From the NCBI GenBank assembly GCA_021823555.1, contig JAKANW010000244.1, forward strand, positions 1-5,654: a stretch of 5,654 nt of DNA. Reading direction: 5' to 3'. Both the position numbers and the translations under genes were made by a program. Shown piece by piece: positions 1 to 5,654 of the stretch. This DNA comes from Chloroflexota bacterium. Its GTDB lineage: Bacteria; Chloroflexota; Anaerolineae; Anaerolineales; Villigracilaceae. The notes beneath the pieces are model-generated. The model saw only the letters and a list, made by a program, of their open reading frames with translations, searched no databases and had not been told where the DNA came from. Numbering within the stretch: position 1 is the first letter of the stretch; the number at the start of each line of letters is the position of its first letter.

Positions 1-1
1 G

Positions 2-481
2 TATGCAATTGGATTGGCCTTTGTAGCCGGAGTAGCACGGTTTGTACCGTATGTAGGGCCGCTGGTAAATTACCTTGTGCTATGCCTGGTGACTTATTTT
101 CAACCTTACAAGTTTTTCGATCTTTCACCTCTCACCTATATGCTGATCGTGATCGGCGTTTGCCTGGTGGTTGACCAGATTTTTGATAATCTCGTTTCCC
201 CACGCATCATGTCCCAGGCGCTCAAAGTCCATCCTGCGGCGGTACTGGTATCAGCCATCATCTGTGCCAGCCTGCTGGGCATTCTTGGAGTAGTTGTTGC
301 AGCTCCCATGCTGGCTACAGTGACATTGTTCTTTCGCTACACCATGCGTAAGATGTTGGATCTCGATCCGTGGCCAACCGATGAAGCCCGCCAGACGCCT
401 CCACTGCCCGGTTCCAAACAACTCGCCAAATTGCGCCGCTTCTGGCGACGCCTCAACCGGTCGCGTCACCCCCAGGCTTGA
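2..481 (+). CDS. AI-2E (PerM/YdiK) family transporter, C-terminal part
   Basis: The open frame runs in from the left edge and ends at TGA 479-481, giving 159 residues of a protein that starts upstream; the family is usually about 350 residues. Visible family hallmarks are a Phe-Val-Pro-Tyr-Val-Gly-Pro segment at the beginning, then DQIFDNLVSPRIM, a Leu-Lys-Val-His-Pro turn, and a final Gly-rich hydrophobic helix (GILGVVVAAPMLATV). Four hydrophobic stretches fit the C-terminal membrane segments of this family, followed by a basic, Arg-rich cytoplasmic tail of about 45 residues. Members are multi-pass inner-membrane proteins; a few have been linked to autoinducer-2 export or to Na+/H+ antiport, but most have no known substrate, so transport cargo cannot be inferred here. 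The next gene starts 56 nt downstream on the same strand, with no convincing terminator between. The family call is firm, the function is open. Confidence 0.93.
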   Translation, partial: YAIGLAFVAGVARFVPYVGPLVNYLVLCLVTYFQPYKFFDLSPLTYMLIVIGVCLVVDQIFDNLVSPRIMSQALKVHPAAVLVSAIICASLLGILGVVVAAPMLATVTLFFRYTMRKMLDLDPWPTDEARQTPPLPGSKQLAKLRRFWRRLNRSRHPQA

Positions 482-525
482 CCGGTCCTTTGGCTGGCTT
501 TGCAAATCCAATTGATAACCCAAAT

Positions 526-531
526 AAGGAG
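526..531 (+). promoter_or_regulatory. Ribosome binding site of the 60-aa gene
   Basis: AAGGAG lies 6 nt before ATG 538. This near-ideal Shine-Dalgarno fixes the start at 538. The frame also stays open upstream from 478, but that longer version would overlap the preceding gene and has no such site. Confidence 0.85.
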
Positions 532-537
532 AATCCC

Positions 538-720
538 ATGGCTAAAAATAATGACGAACCCCGCACTGAGACCCTGGCAGAGACCGAGAATTACCTGGCC
601 TGGAAGGCAGAGGAACCCGATGGCGAGACCACCTATCATGTTGAGCTGAATAACATCACGGTGCACTTCTTTTCTGAAGAATGGGAAGAGTTCCTTGAAT
701 TGGCCCGCCTCTTGAAATAA
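538..720 (+). CDS. Small acidic protein of unknown function (60 aa)
   Basis: A 60-residue protein that I do not recognise. It begins MAKNNDEPRTETLAET and ends with TAA 718-720. It is strongly acidic (15 Asp/Glu against 5 Lys/Arg), with no signal peptide, membrane segment or cysteine, so it should be a soluble cytoplasmic protein. The N-terminal third is polar and probably disordered. Residues about 31-45 (TTYHVELNNITVHFF) alternate in a way that suggests a beta hairpin, and residues 46-60 (SEEWEEFLELARLLK) look like an amphipathic helix, giving a possible beta-beta-alpha mini-fold. That this is a real gene is supported by the excellent ribosome binding site, the fit between two genes on the same strand, and sensible amino-acid composition. 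It sits 11 nt before the P1 peptidase start and may be translationally coupled to it. Function unknown; a small regulator or binding partner is only a guess. Confidence 0.82.
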   Translation: MAKNNDEPRTETLAETENYLAWKAEEPDGETTYHVELNNITVHFFSEEWEEFLELARLLK

Positions 721-731
721 TCTCCGTCCAA

Positions 732-1742
732 ATGAAGTTGAAAAATTCCATCACCGACGTGCCCGGCATTGAAGTGGGCCACGCCCAAAACAACGAGGCA
801 CTCACTGGCTGTACGGTTATCCTGTGCCGCAAAGGCGCGGTCGGCGGCGTGGACGTGCGCGGCAGCGCCCCCGGCACGCGCGAGACCGATCTGCTCAACC
901 CGCTCAATCTCGTGGAAAAGGTCCATGCGGTGATGCTGGCAGGCGGATCAGCCTACGGCTTGGACGCTGCCGGCGGCGCCATGCGCTACCTGGAAGAACA
1001 GAAGATCGGATTCAACACCGGCGCCGGTCTGGTGCCGATTGTCCCGGCGGCGATCCTTTTCGACCTGAACCTTGGCCGGGCTGACGTGCGTCCCGACGCC
1101 GAGATGGGTTACCAGGCTTGCCTGGCTGCCTCAACGGAGGCAGTGACCGAGGGCAACGTGGGGGCAGGCACCGGCGCAAGTGTGGGAAAACTCTTTGGGG
1201 CGAAGCAGGCTATGAAGTCCGGGTTGGGAAGCGCCAGCATTGAAATCGGCGGCGGGGTGGTGGTCGGGGCCATCGTGGCAGTCAACGCTTTTGGCGATGT
1301 TATAGATCCCAGGTCCGGCGAGATCGTTGCAGGCGTCCGTTCCGCGGATGTGGGTCCTCTCCACATCGGCGCGCCCGGCTATTTTGCAGATACCATGAAT
1401 TTGATGAAGTCGTTCCTTGGGCGCACTGTGTTGGGCTTTGCAACGCGGGCCAATACGGTGCTGGCAGTGGTGGCTGTGAATGCCAGCCTGACGAAAGCCG
1501 AGGCCAATAAGATGGCGCAAATGGCGCAGGACGGGCTGGCGCGCACGGTACGCCCGGCCCATACCATGCTGGATGGCGATACGGTCTTCGCGCTGGCGAC
1601 GGGAGGTAAGGGCGTGGATGTCTCTACGGTGGGCGCCTTCGCAGCCGAGGCGCTGAGTCAGGCCATCCTGCGCGCGGTGCGTATGGCTGCTCCCGCTGGA
1701 GGGTTGCCCGGATTGAACGCGGAGACGGAGGGCGAGGCTTGA
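732..1742 (+). CDS. P1 family peptidase (DmpA/NylC-type, Peptidase_S58)
   Basis: A 336-residue, apparently complete member of the P1/DmpA N-terminal-nucleophile hydrolase family, which includes the D-aminopeptidase DmpA, beta-aminopeptidases and the nylon-oligomer hydrolase NylC. The start ATG 732 gives the typical opening (SITDVPGIEVGH, residues 6-17). Other family blocks are VMLAGGSAYGLDAAGG (67-82), GNVGAGTGAS (141-150) and a Val-Asn-Ala-Phe-Gly turn (184-188). These enzymes self-cleave into alpha and beta chains, and the new N-terminal Ser/Thr attacks the substrate. Here the expected site is Asn241-Thr242, followed by a hydrophobic strand and Asn250. An Asp-Gly-Asp at 281-283 lies 39 residues after Thr242, the spacing I recall for Thr267/Asp306 in NylC. 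This predicts a Thr nucleophile rather than the Ser of DmpA. There is no signal peptide, so it is probably cytoplasmic. Substrate (D-amino-acid, beta-amino-acid or other amide) cannot be read from sequence. No clear Shine-Dalgarno precedes it; coupling to the upstream small gene is plausible. Confidence 0.93.
   Translation: MKLKNSITDVPGIEVGHAQNNEALTGCTVILCRKGAVGGVDVRGSAPGTRETDLLNPLNLVEKVHAVMLAGGSAYGLDAAGGAMRYLEEQKIGFNTGAGLVPIVPAAILFDLNLGRADVRPDAEMGYQACLAASTEAVTEGNVGAGTGASVGKLFGAKQAMKSGLGSASIEIGGGVVVGAIVAVNAFGDVIDPRSGEIVAGVRSADVGPLHIGAPGYFADTMNLMKSFLGRTVLGFATRANTVLAVVAVNASLTKAEANKMAQMAQDGLARTVRPAHTMLDGDTVFALATGGKGVDVSTVGAFAAEALSQAILRAVRMAAPAGGLPGLNAETEGEA
1727..1732 (+). promoter_or_regulatory. 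Ribosome binding site supporting a TTG start
   Basis: GGAGGG within the end of the peptidase gene lies 6 nt before TTG 1739. It supports initiation at this TTG, which overlaps the peptidase stop codon as TTGA. Confidence 0.78.
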
Positions 1743-3436
1743 AGAGTACCAATAAATTATCCTTCCTGAACTTTGGCGTGGCCTGGCTGATGGGTAGCCT
1801 GGTCACTTCTTTTGTGTTGGGATTTATCAAAAGTTTTTATGTCCAGTCATGGCAGTGGCTGGCATGGGGTGTTTTCTGGCAGACCGCTTTGGTGTTGGTT
1901 GGGTACTTTCTATTTACCGAGGTCACGGCGCGTTTTCAGTGGGCGCGGCATGGAATGATGACTATCGCCTTGCTGGTCGGGTTCGCTTTTAGCGGCGCGG
2001 TCGTATGGTTGTGTACGCGCTTTCCAATGATGTTCGATGCCAGCCTGTTCGTATTCCACCCACAGGATTGGCCGCTCCTGGCAGGCTTGTTCGTGGCTTC
2101 CGCTTTGTGGACCTTCCTCCTGCTCTGGCAGTTACAGGCGCGCCAATTGGATCAGGCGTTCACATCCAGTCGTTTCTTCATTTTTCTGCGCGCACACCTG
2201 CCGGCGCTATTGATGGCCGCAGCATTCTTCGCGGCGTATTTCACCCTGGCAGTAACGTACAGCATTGCCTATCGGGGCCTCAGCCAAGCCGTGGACGACA
2301 ATTTTTACGATGCCGATCCCGCCAGTTGGATGATCCGCATGGCCTCGCCCGCCAGCCGATTGATAGACATGCGGCCTGTGCATCCCTTCGCTTATTTGAT
2401 CTTCCGTCCCCTGACCTGGCTGTTATCCCTGCTTTTGAATGGGAATCGCTTCTATGCCGCGCTGTTGTTGAACGCGTCCGTGGGCGCGCTGTGTGTCTTC
2501 CTGGCCTGGCTCTTTATGAAGCATTGGGCCAATAATACTTACGCGTTGCTGACTGCCACGTTATTGGGCGCAACGGTCTCGCATTTGTTATTCAGCATAT
2601 TTTTGGAAACCTATATTTATTCTGCTGCCGCGCTCATCGCCTTCCTCATTCTGATCCAGCGGGAAAACAAATCGCTGCGTTGGCTCGTACCGGCAGGGCT
2701 GCTCACCTTTGGGTTGACGATCACAAATTTCATCCAAACCGGCATTGTCTTTGTGCTGACCGACTTCAAGATCACCAAAATCGCAAAATATGTTTTAATC
2801 GTTCTGGCGCTCGCATTGATTCTGGCTTTTGTCCAGGTAAAGATTTACCCCACCAGCCAGCCATTTTATATTCCATCGGACATGTTGGCGGAAAAACGCT
2901 ACTCTTTTGATATCATGACCACGCCCTTGCGGCAGACTTACATGCGTGGTTATGCTCTTGGTCGCACGATTACCCTGTTCAGCACGGTTGGACCGCGCCC
3001 ATTGGACTTGCTGGCTGATGTTGGCTGTAGTTTCCCGTGTTTCAAAGTATACAAGCCGGGATATAACGGGGGACTGATCACTTCCTATGCGGGTTTCGGG
3101 AGTTGGCTGGCGCGCCTGTGGTTTTTGATCCTCCTGGCCGCCCTGGGCTTCTTCACCTGGAAGCTGGTCAAGTCACCCAAAAGCGTTTCCCTGCAAGCCG
3201 CTCTATTGATCTGCGTCGCCTTTAACTTCGTCTTACATCTCACCTATGGCGACGATCCCATGCTCTACTCGCCCGACTGGACTTATGCCGTCATTTTCTT
3301 TGTCGCGCTTTCATTCCAGACCTTCGCTCACAAGAGGTGGTTCCAGGCAGCCATGCTGGTCTTCCTGGCTTTGCTCATGGTAAACAACTGGACCTTTCTG
3401 CACGCCATGTTGGTTGACGTTGCTCCGTATTTCTAA
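1739..3436 (+). CDS. Polytopic membrane protein, GT-C glycosyltransferase-like (shorter paralogue)
   Basis: A 565-residue integral membrane protein with roughly 12-14 hydrophobic segments. The TTG start overlaps the peptidase stop by 4 nt and has a strong Shine-Dalgarno. Residues 1-135 form about four membrane segments with no motif I recognise. The likely core begins with the helix at 152-175, followed by a polar loop with Asp186, Asp187, Asp193, Trp197, Arg200 and Asp210, then RPVHPFAYL (212-220), Phe-Arg-Pro (222-224) and LNGNRF (233-238). Further blocks are HLLFSIFLETYIYSAA (282-297), LTFGLTITNFIQT (322-334), a long loop at 370-455, and a C-terminal Asp-Pro-Met-Leu-Tyr with Asp-Trp-Thr-Tyr (506-516). 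One membrane helix, an acidic loop, many helices and an Glu-Thr-Tyr element resemble GT-C enzymes, which move sugars from polyprenyl-phosphate donors on the outer face of the membrane. That resemblance is inferred; there is no exact family match. Cys430 and Cys434 in the long loop are absent from the paralogue downstream. Confidence 0.85.
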   Translation: MKSTNKLSFLNFGVAWLMGSLVTSFVLGFIKSFYVQSWQWLAWGVFWQTALVLVGYFLFTEVTARFQWARHGMMTIALLVGFAFSGAVVWLCTRFPMMFDASLFVFHPQDWPLLAGLFVASALWTFLLLWQLQARQLDQAFTSSRFFIFLRAHLPALLMAAAFFAAYFTLAVTYSIAYRGLSQAVDDNFYDADPASWMIRMASPASRLIDMRPVHPFAYLIFRPLTWLLSLLLNGNRFYAALLLNASVGALCVFLAWLFMKHWANNTYALLTATLLGATVSHLLFSIFLETYIYSAAALIAFLILIQRENKSLRWLVPAGLLTFGLTITNFIQTGIVFVLTDFKITKIAKYVLIVLALALILAFVQVKIYPTSQPFYIPSDMLAEKRYSFDIMTTPLRQTYMRGYALGRTITLFSTVGPRPLDLLADVGCSFPCFKVYKPGYNGGLITSYAGFGSWLARLWFLILLAALGFFTWKLVKSPKSVSLQAALLICVAFNFVLHLTYGDDPMLYSPDWTYAVIFFVALSFQTFAHKRWFQAAMLVFLALLMVNNWTFLHAMLVDVAPYF

Positions 3437-3441
3437 AAGGA
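3437..3441 (+). promoter_or_regulatory. Ribosome binding site of the longer paralogue
   Basis: AAGGA immediately after the preceding stop codon, 6 nt before ATG 3448. It fixes the start that includes the extra N-terminal membrane region. Confidence 0.75.
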
Positions 3442-3447
3442 CATCTT

Positions 3448-5469
3448 ATGCGCTGGTTGAGCAGCCTGATCTTTTCGTTGGCGTTCGCGGCATCCCTCGC
3501 GGCGCGCTTCTTTCACTTATTTGATCGTCCGGTCAAAGAGCAGGTCTTTTTGTTGGTCGTGCCCGCTGTGGGGTTTGGCATCCTGATCCATCAGGTCTTC
3601 CCGCGCTTTGCCGGACTCTATGCCAAAGTGTCTCGCCGCGTGCCACTCTTCGCCCAGGCACTTCTCGCTGCGCTCCTGTTTGCCCTCCTTTCCCCAATGC
3701 CCACCCTCATCCACCTGGCAGATTTCCTCTCCGCCACCGGGTTGAGTCTGGCGCTGCTCCTGCCGACATTCCCCGGCTACGAGTACATCGCCGACCAAAA
3801 ATCACGCATCGCTTTGTGGATCGGCTGGATGGGCGGATTGATAACATCCGTTTTTGTGACCGGTTTTCTCAGTCACCTTTATCCTGCCTGGGCTTTCCCT
3901 TTTCTGACAGTCCTTCTGCAAACGGTCTTCGGGATTGGATTTTACTCCCTCGTTCGATACATTCAGGACTTGCTGACATCCCGCCTCCCTGCCTCGATCC
4001 TTGGCCTGCTGACCGTCATCTTGGCTTTTATCTTTGCCCTGAGCCTGATCCTGCTCTGTCTGCGCTACCCGCCTCTCCTCGACCGTAACCTCTTCCTGGC
4101 CAGTGCATCTACGTTGCCGGTCTTCTGGTCGCTGGCTGCCCTCGCTCCCGCCTTCATCGCATGGACATTGCGCGCATTCGATCAACGCGGCTGGCTGGCC
4201 CGTTGGCAGGAGACGGCGATCCATGCCTTCGTGACCGAGAACCTGCCCGGCATTTTGTTGAGCCTGGCCTTTTTCCCCGCCTATATCGCGCTCAGCTTCG
4301 TCTTCAACCATCCCAACATGGACACCACGGAAAATTATTTCGCGGCCGATAACTTCGCCTGGATGGGACGCCTGGCCGCGGCTAAAGGCACAGGCATCGA
4401 GATGCGCGCTGTGCATCCCTTCGCGTTCTTTGTCTTTCGTCCCGTGATCTGGTTCCTTTCCCTCTTCCTGAACGGTGACCGGTTCGCGGTGACCTTGCTG
4501 CTCGTTCCATTGATGGGTGCCCTGTGCATTCTCCTGGCTTGGCTCTTCGTCAAAAAATGGACAGGTTCGCGCACCTACGCGCTGCTCTTTGCCGGCCTGC
4601 TGGGCGTCAGTACCACGCATCTCTTGTTTGGTTCAATCGTAGAGACGTACATCTTCTCAGCTGCAGTGCTTCTGCTTTTCTTCCTGCTATTGCTCGATGA
4701 AAAAACGTTCCTCTTTGCACTGGTGGCAGTCGGCGTGTTGACTTTCGGCATCACCATCACTAACTTCATCCAGACCTTCATCGGTTTCGTGGTAGCCCGG
4801 CCAAAACTCAAGCCCATTTTTATGTACGGTCTTTTGGCTTCCGCCTTTGCCATCACACTGACGACTCTCCACGCCGCAGTCTATCCCTCCGCACTGATGT
4901 TCTTCGACCCGGCCGGCGCGGGCGTGGAATCGGAATACTCGATCGCGGTCATTGGACAGCCCGCCTGGCGGCTGGTCGGGCGCGCCATGCTGTTGGTGCG
5001 CAATATCTTCCTGTACAGCTTGGTCGCCCCCCATCCATTTATCCAAACCAGGGAAGTCGGCGGGGTTTTCCCGCGCTTTAACTTTTTCAAACTCTCGCCG
5101 GGCAATTTCAGCTACAGCGGCTATGATGGCCTCGGCAAGGTCGTGATAACCATTTGGATGCTGCTCCTGCTGGCTGCCGCGTTGGCCTTCCTGTGGAATA
5201 TCATCCGCAGGCGCAAAGCAGATCTAAGTTTGGCTTTTCCACTGGTGCTGCTCTTTAACTTTGCCCTGCACATGGGCTATGGTTCTGAACCCTTCCTTTA
5301 CGCAGCCGACTGGACCTACGCGCTGGTCCTCTTTGTGGCGGTCTCGTTGGCTGGCGCTGCAAAACGACGCTGGTTTCAAATCATCCTGCTGGTTTTTCTT
5401 GGCTTGCTAATGGTCAACCAGTGGGGATTCATGGCGCTCATCTTAAAAACGATCTTCCCCTTCTTCTAA
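3448..5469 (+). CDS. Polytopic membrane protein, GT-C glycosyltransferase-like (longer paralogue)
   Basis: A 673-residue membrane protein homologous along its length to the 565-residue protein just upstream. Residues from about 120 onward align with that protein from its start: Trp-Met-Gly-Gly-Leu-Ile-Thr-Ser here against Leu-Met-Gly-Ser-Leu-Val-Thr-Ser there. Residues 1-110 are an addition with three or four hydrophobic segments (about 5-22, 33-52, 67-86, 92-107). The shared core starts with the helix at 262-286. It continues with an acidic loop (Asp292, Glu295, Asp301, Trp305, Arg308, Glu318), Arg-Ala-Val-His-Pro-Phe (320-325), Phe-Arg-Pro (330-332), LNGDRF (341-346), HLLFGSIVETYIFSAA (391-406), LTFGITITNFIQT (431-443), and Glu-Pro-Phe-Leu-Tyr with Asp-Trp-Thr-Tyr-Ala (614-625). 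The acidic loop aligns with the upstream protein without gaps. A GT-C-like sugar-transfer role at the membrane is possible but inferred. The gene is followed by a palindrome 6 nt after its stop and is the last of the plus-strand run. Confidence 0.85.
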   Translation: MRWLSSLIFSLAFAASLAARFFHLFDRPVKEQVFLLVVPAVGFGILIHQVFPRFAGLYAKVSRRVPLFAQALLAALLFALLSPMPTLIHLADFLSATGLSLALLLPTFPGYEYIADQKSRIALWIGWMGGLITSVFVTGFLSHLYPAWAFPFLTVLLQTVFGIGFYSLVRYIQDLLTSRLPASILGLLTVILAFIFALSLILLCLRYPPLLDRNLFLASASTLPVFWSLAALAPAFIAWTLRAFDQRGWLARWQETAIHAFVTENLPGILLSLAFFPAYIALSFVFNHPNMDTTENYFAADNFAWMGRLAAAKGTGIEMRAVHPFAFFVFRPVIWFLSLFLNGDRFAVTLLLVPLMGALCILLAWLFVKKWTGSRTYALLFAGLLGVSTTHLLFGSIVETYIFSAAVLLLFFLLLLDEKTFLFALVAVGVLTFGITITNFIQTFIGFVVARPKLKPIFMYGLLASAFAITLTTLHAAVYPSALMFFDPAGAGVESEYSIAVIGQPAWRLVGRAMLLVRNIFLYSLVAPHPFIQTREVGGVFPRFNFFKLSPGNFSYSGYDGLGKVVITIWMLLLLAAALAFLWNIIRRRKADLSLAFPLVLLFNFALHMGYGSEPFLYAADWTYALVLFVAVSLAGAAKRRWFQIILLVFLGLLMVNQWGFMALILKTIFPFF

Positions 5470-5475
5470 AAAAGA

Positions 5476-5508
5476 CACGGATTTCATGGAGGCTCCATGA
5501 AATCCGTG
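5476..5508 (-). terminator. Palindromic hairpin, probable intrinsic terminator of the minus-strand gene
   Basis: Two perfectly complementary 16-nt arms (beginning CACGGATTTCATGG and ending CCATGAAATCCGTG) surround a single base; in RNA about 14 pairs with a 5-nt loop is realistic. On the minus strand the hairpin is followed by TCTTTTTT (complement of 5468-5475), as expected for a Rho-independent terminator of the convergent gene ending at 5568. On the plus strand no T-run follows (CACATACAAAGG), so it is a poor intrinsic terminator for the plus-strand operon, though the stem could still block 3' exonucleases. Confidence 0.75.
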
Positions 5509-5567
5509 CACATACAAAGGCACCCATCTCTGCTCCTGTCGGACGCTGTCCAGGTCAGGCGAGGATA

Positions 5568-5654
5568 TTACGAGTGCTTGCCCCTTAGTTCATCCTTCAG
5601 GATCAGGCTCAGCACAACGCTGACCACGCTGACGATCAGGCCGCCCAGGAAGGC
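5568..5654 (-). CDS. C-terminal end of a probable phage-holin-like (PF04020) membrane protein
   Basis: Reading the minus strand from the right edge gives 28 codons, AFLGGLIVSVVSVVLSLILK followed by DELRGKHS, ending at TAA (complement of 5568-5570). The hydrophobic helix with Gly-Gly and Val-Ser spacing followed by a short charged tail resembles the C-terminal end of the small four-helix membrane proteins annotated as phage holin family (PF04020, mycobacterial Rv1476-like), which are common chromosomal genes and not evidence of a prophage. The gene start lies outside the window. The terminator-like hairpin 60 nt downstream, with its T-tract on this strand, supports a real gene end. The coding call is fairly strong; the family assignment rests on one helix and is tentative. 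Confidence 0.62.
   Translation of the reverse strand, partial: AFLGGLIVSVVSVVLSLILKDELRGKHS

Noticed and set aside
456..486. Inverted repeat ACCGGTC / GACCGGT around the stop codon of the AI-2E gene, considered as a terminator
   Set aside because: The arms are only 7 nt with a 17-nt loop and no T-run follows, so it is too weak to call.
482..537. Possible promoter in the gap before the 60-aa gene
   Set aside because: AT-rich pieces such as TTGATAAC are present, but no -35/-10 pair with acceptable spacing could be picked out with confidence.
1131..1562. A 143-codon minus-strand open frame inside the P1 peptidase gene
   Set aside because: It is His- and Arg-rich with no domain signal, and lies fully antisense to a clear family member; GC-rich codons leave few stops in this frame.
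2005..2535. A 176-codon plus-strand open frame in another frame of the shorter membrane-protein gene
   Set aside because: The real frame carries the conserved membrane motifs shared with the paralogue; this one has Arg- and Pro-rich, motif-free sequence.
3802..4620. A 272-codon open frame on the minus strand inside the longer membrane-protein gene
   Set aside because: Its product is rich in Glu, Gln, Gly and Arg, the expected antisense reading of a gene full of Leu, Phe, Ala and Pro codons. It has no recognisable motif and lies wholly within a well-supported gene.
5541..5551. Short palindrome GGAC-GCT-GTCC in the right intergenic region
   Set aside because: Four pairs with a 3-nt loop and no flanking T-tract; this is expected by chance.
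5568..5654. Reading the holin-like C terminus as evidence of a prophage
   Set aside because: PF04020 proteins are ordinary chromosomal membrane proteins in many bacteria, and no other phage gene or attachment site is visible.

Overview
The window looks like a piece of a bacterial chromosome. Moderately high GC, Leu codon use mixed between CTG, CTC and TTG, and the character of the proteins suggest a member of Chloroflexota (Anaerolineae-like). This assignment is an impression from composition and protein style, with no marker gene to confirm it.

Layout, left to right. (1) Positions 2-481 (+) are the last 159 codons of an AI-2E/PerM-family multi-pass membrane protein whose start lies outside the window. 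(2) After a 56-nt gap, a 60-codon gene (538-720, +) with a strong ribosome binding site encodes a very acidic small protein of unknown function. (3) Eleven nucleotides later is a complete P1-family (DmpA/NylC-type) N-terminal-nucleophile peptidase (732-1742, +), with a recognisable Asn-Thr self-cleavage site and a downstream Asp-Gly-Asp. (4) Overlapping its stop codon by 4 nt, a TTG-started gene (1739-3436, +) encodes a 565-residue polytopic membrane protein. (5) Eleven nucleotides later, a second gene (3448-5469, +) encodes a 673-residue paralogue of the same protein with about 108 extra N-terminal residues. (6) The right end holds a 33-nt near-perfect palindrome (5476-5508) and the last 28 codons of a minus-strand gene (5568-5654), probably a holin-like PF04020 membrane protein. 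The T-tract of the palindrome is on the minus-strand side, so it best serves as the terminator of that convergent gene.

The four complete plus-strand genes are packed like one operon: gaps of 11 nt, -4 nt and 11 nt, with no terminator seen between them. The AI-2E gene 56 nt upstream may or may not share the transcript. Nothing in the sequence states a joint pathway. The most notable part is the tandem pair of divergent paralogues. They share a set of motifs consistent with a GT-C-like (polyprenyl-phosphate-sugar-dependent) membrane glycosyltransferase architecture, but the putative catalytic core is preceded by an extra membrane domain, and I cannot assign the pair to a named family. No tRNA, rRNA, CRISPR array or insertion sequence is visible.
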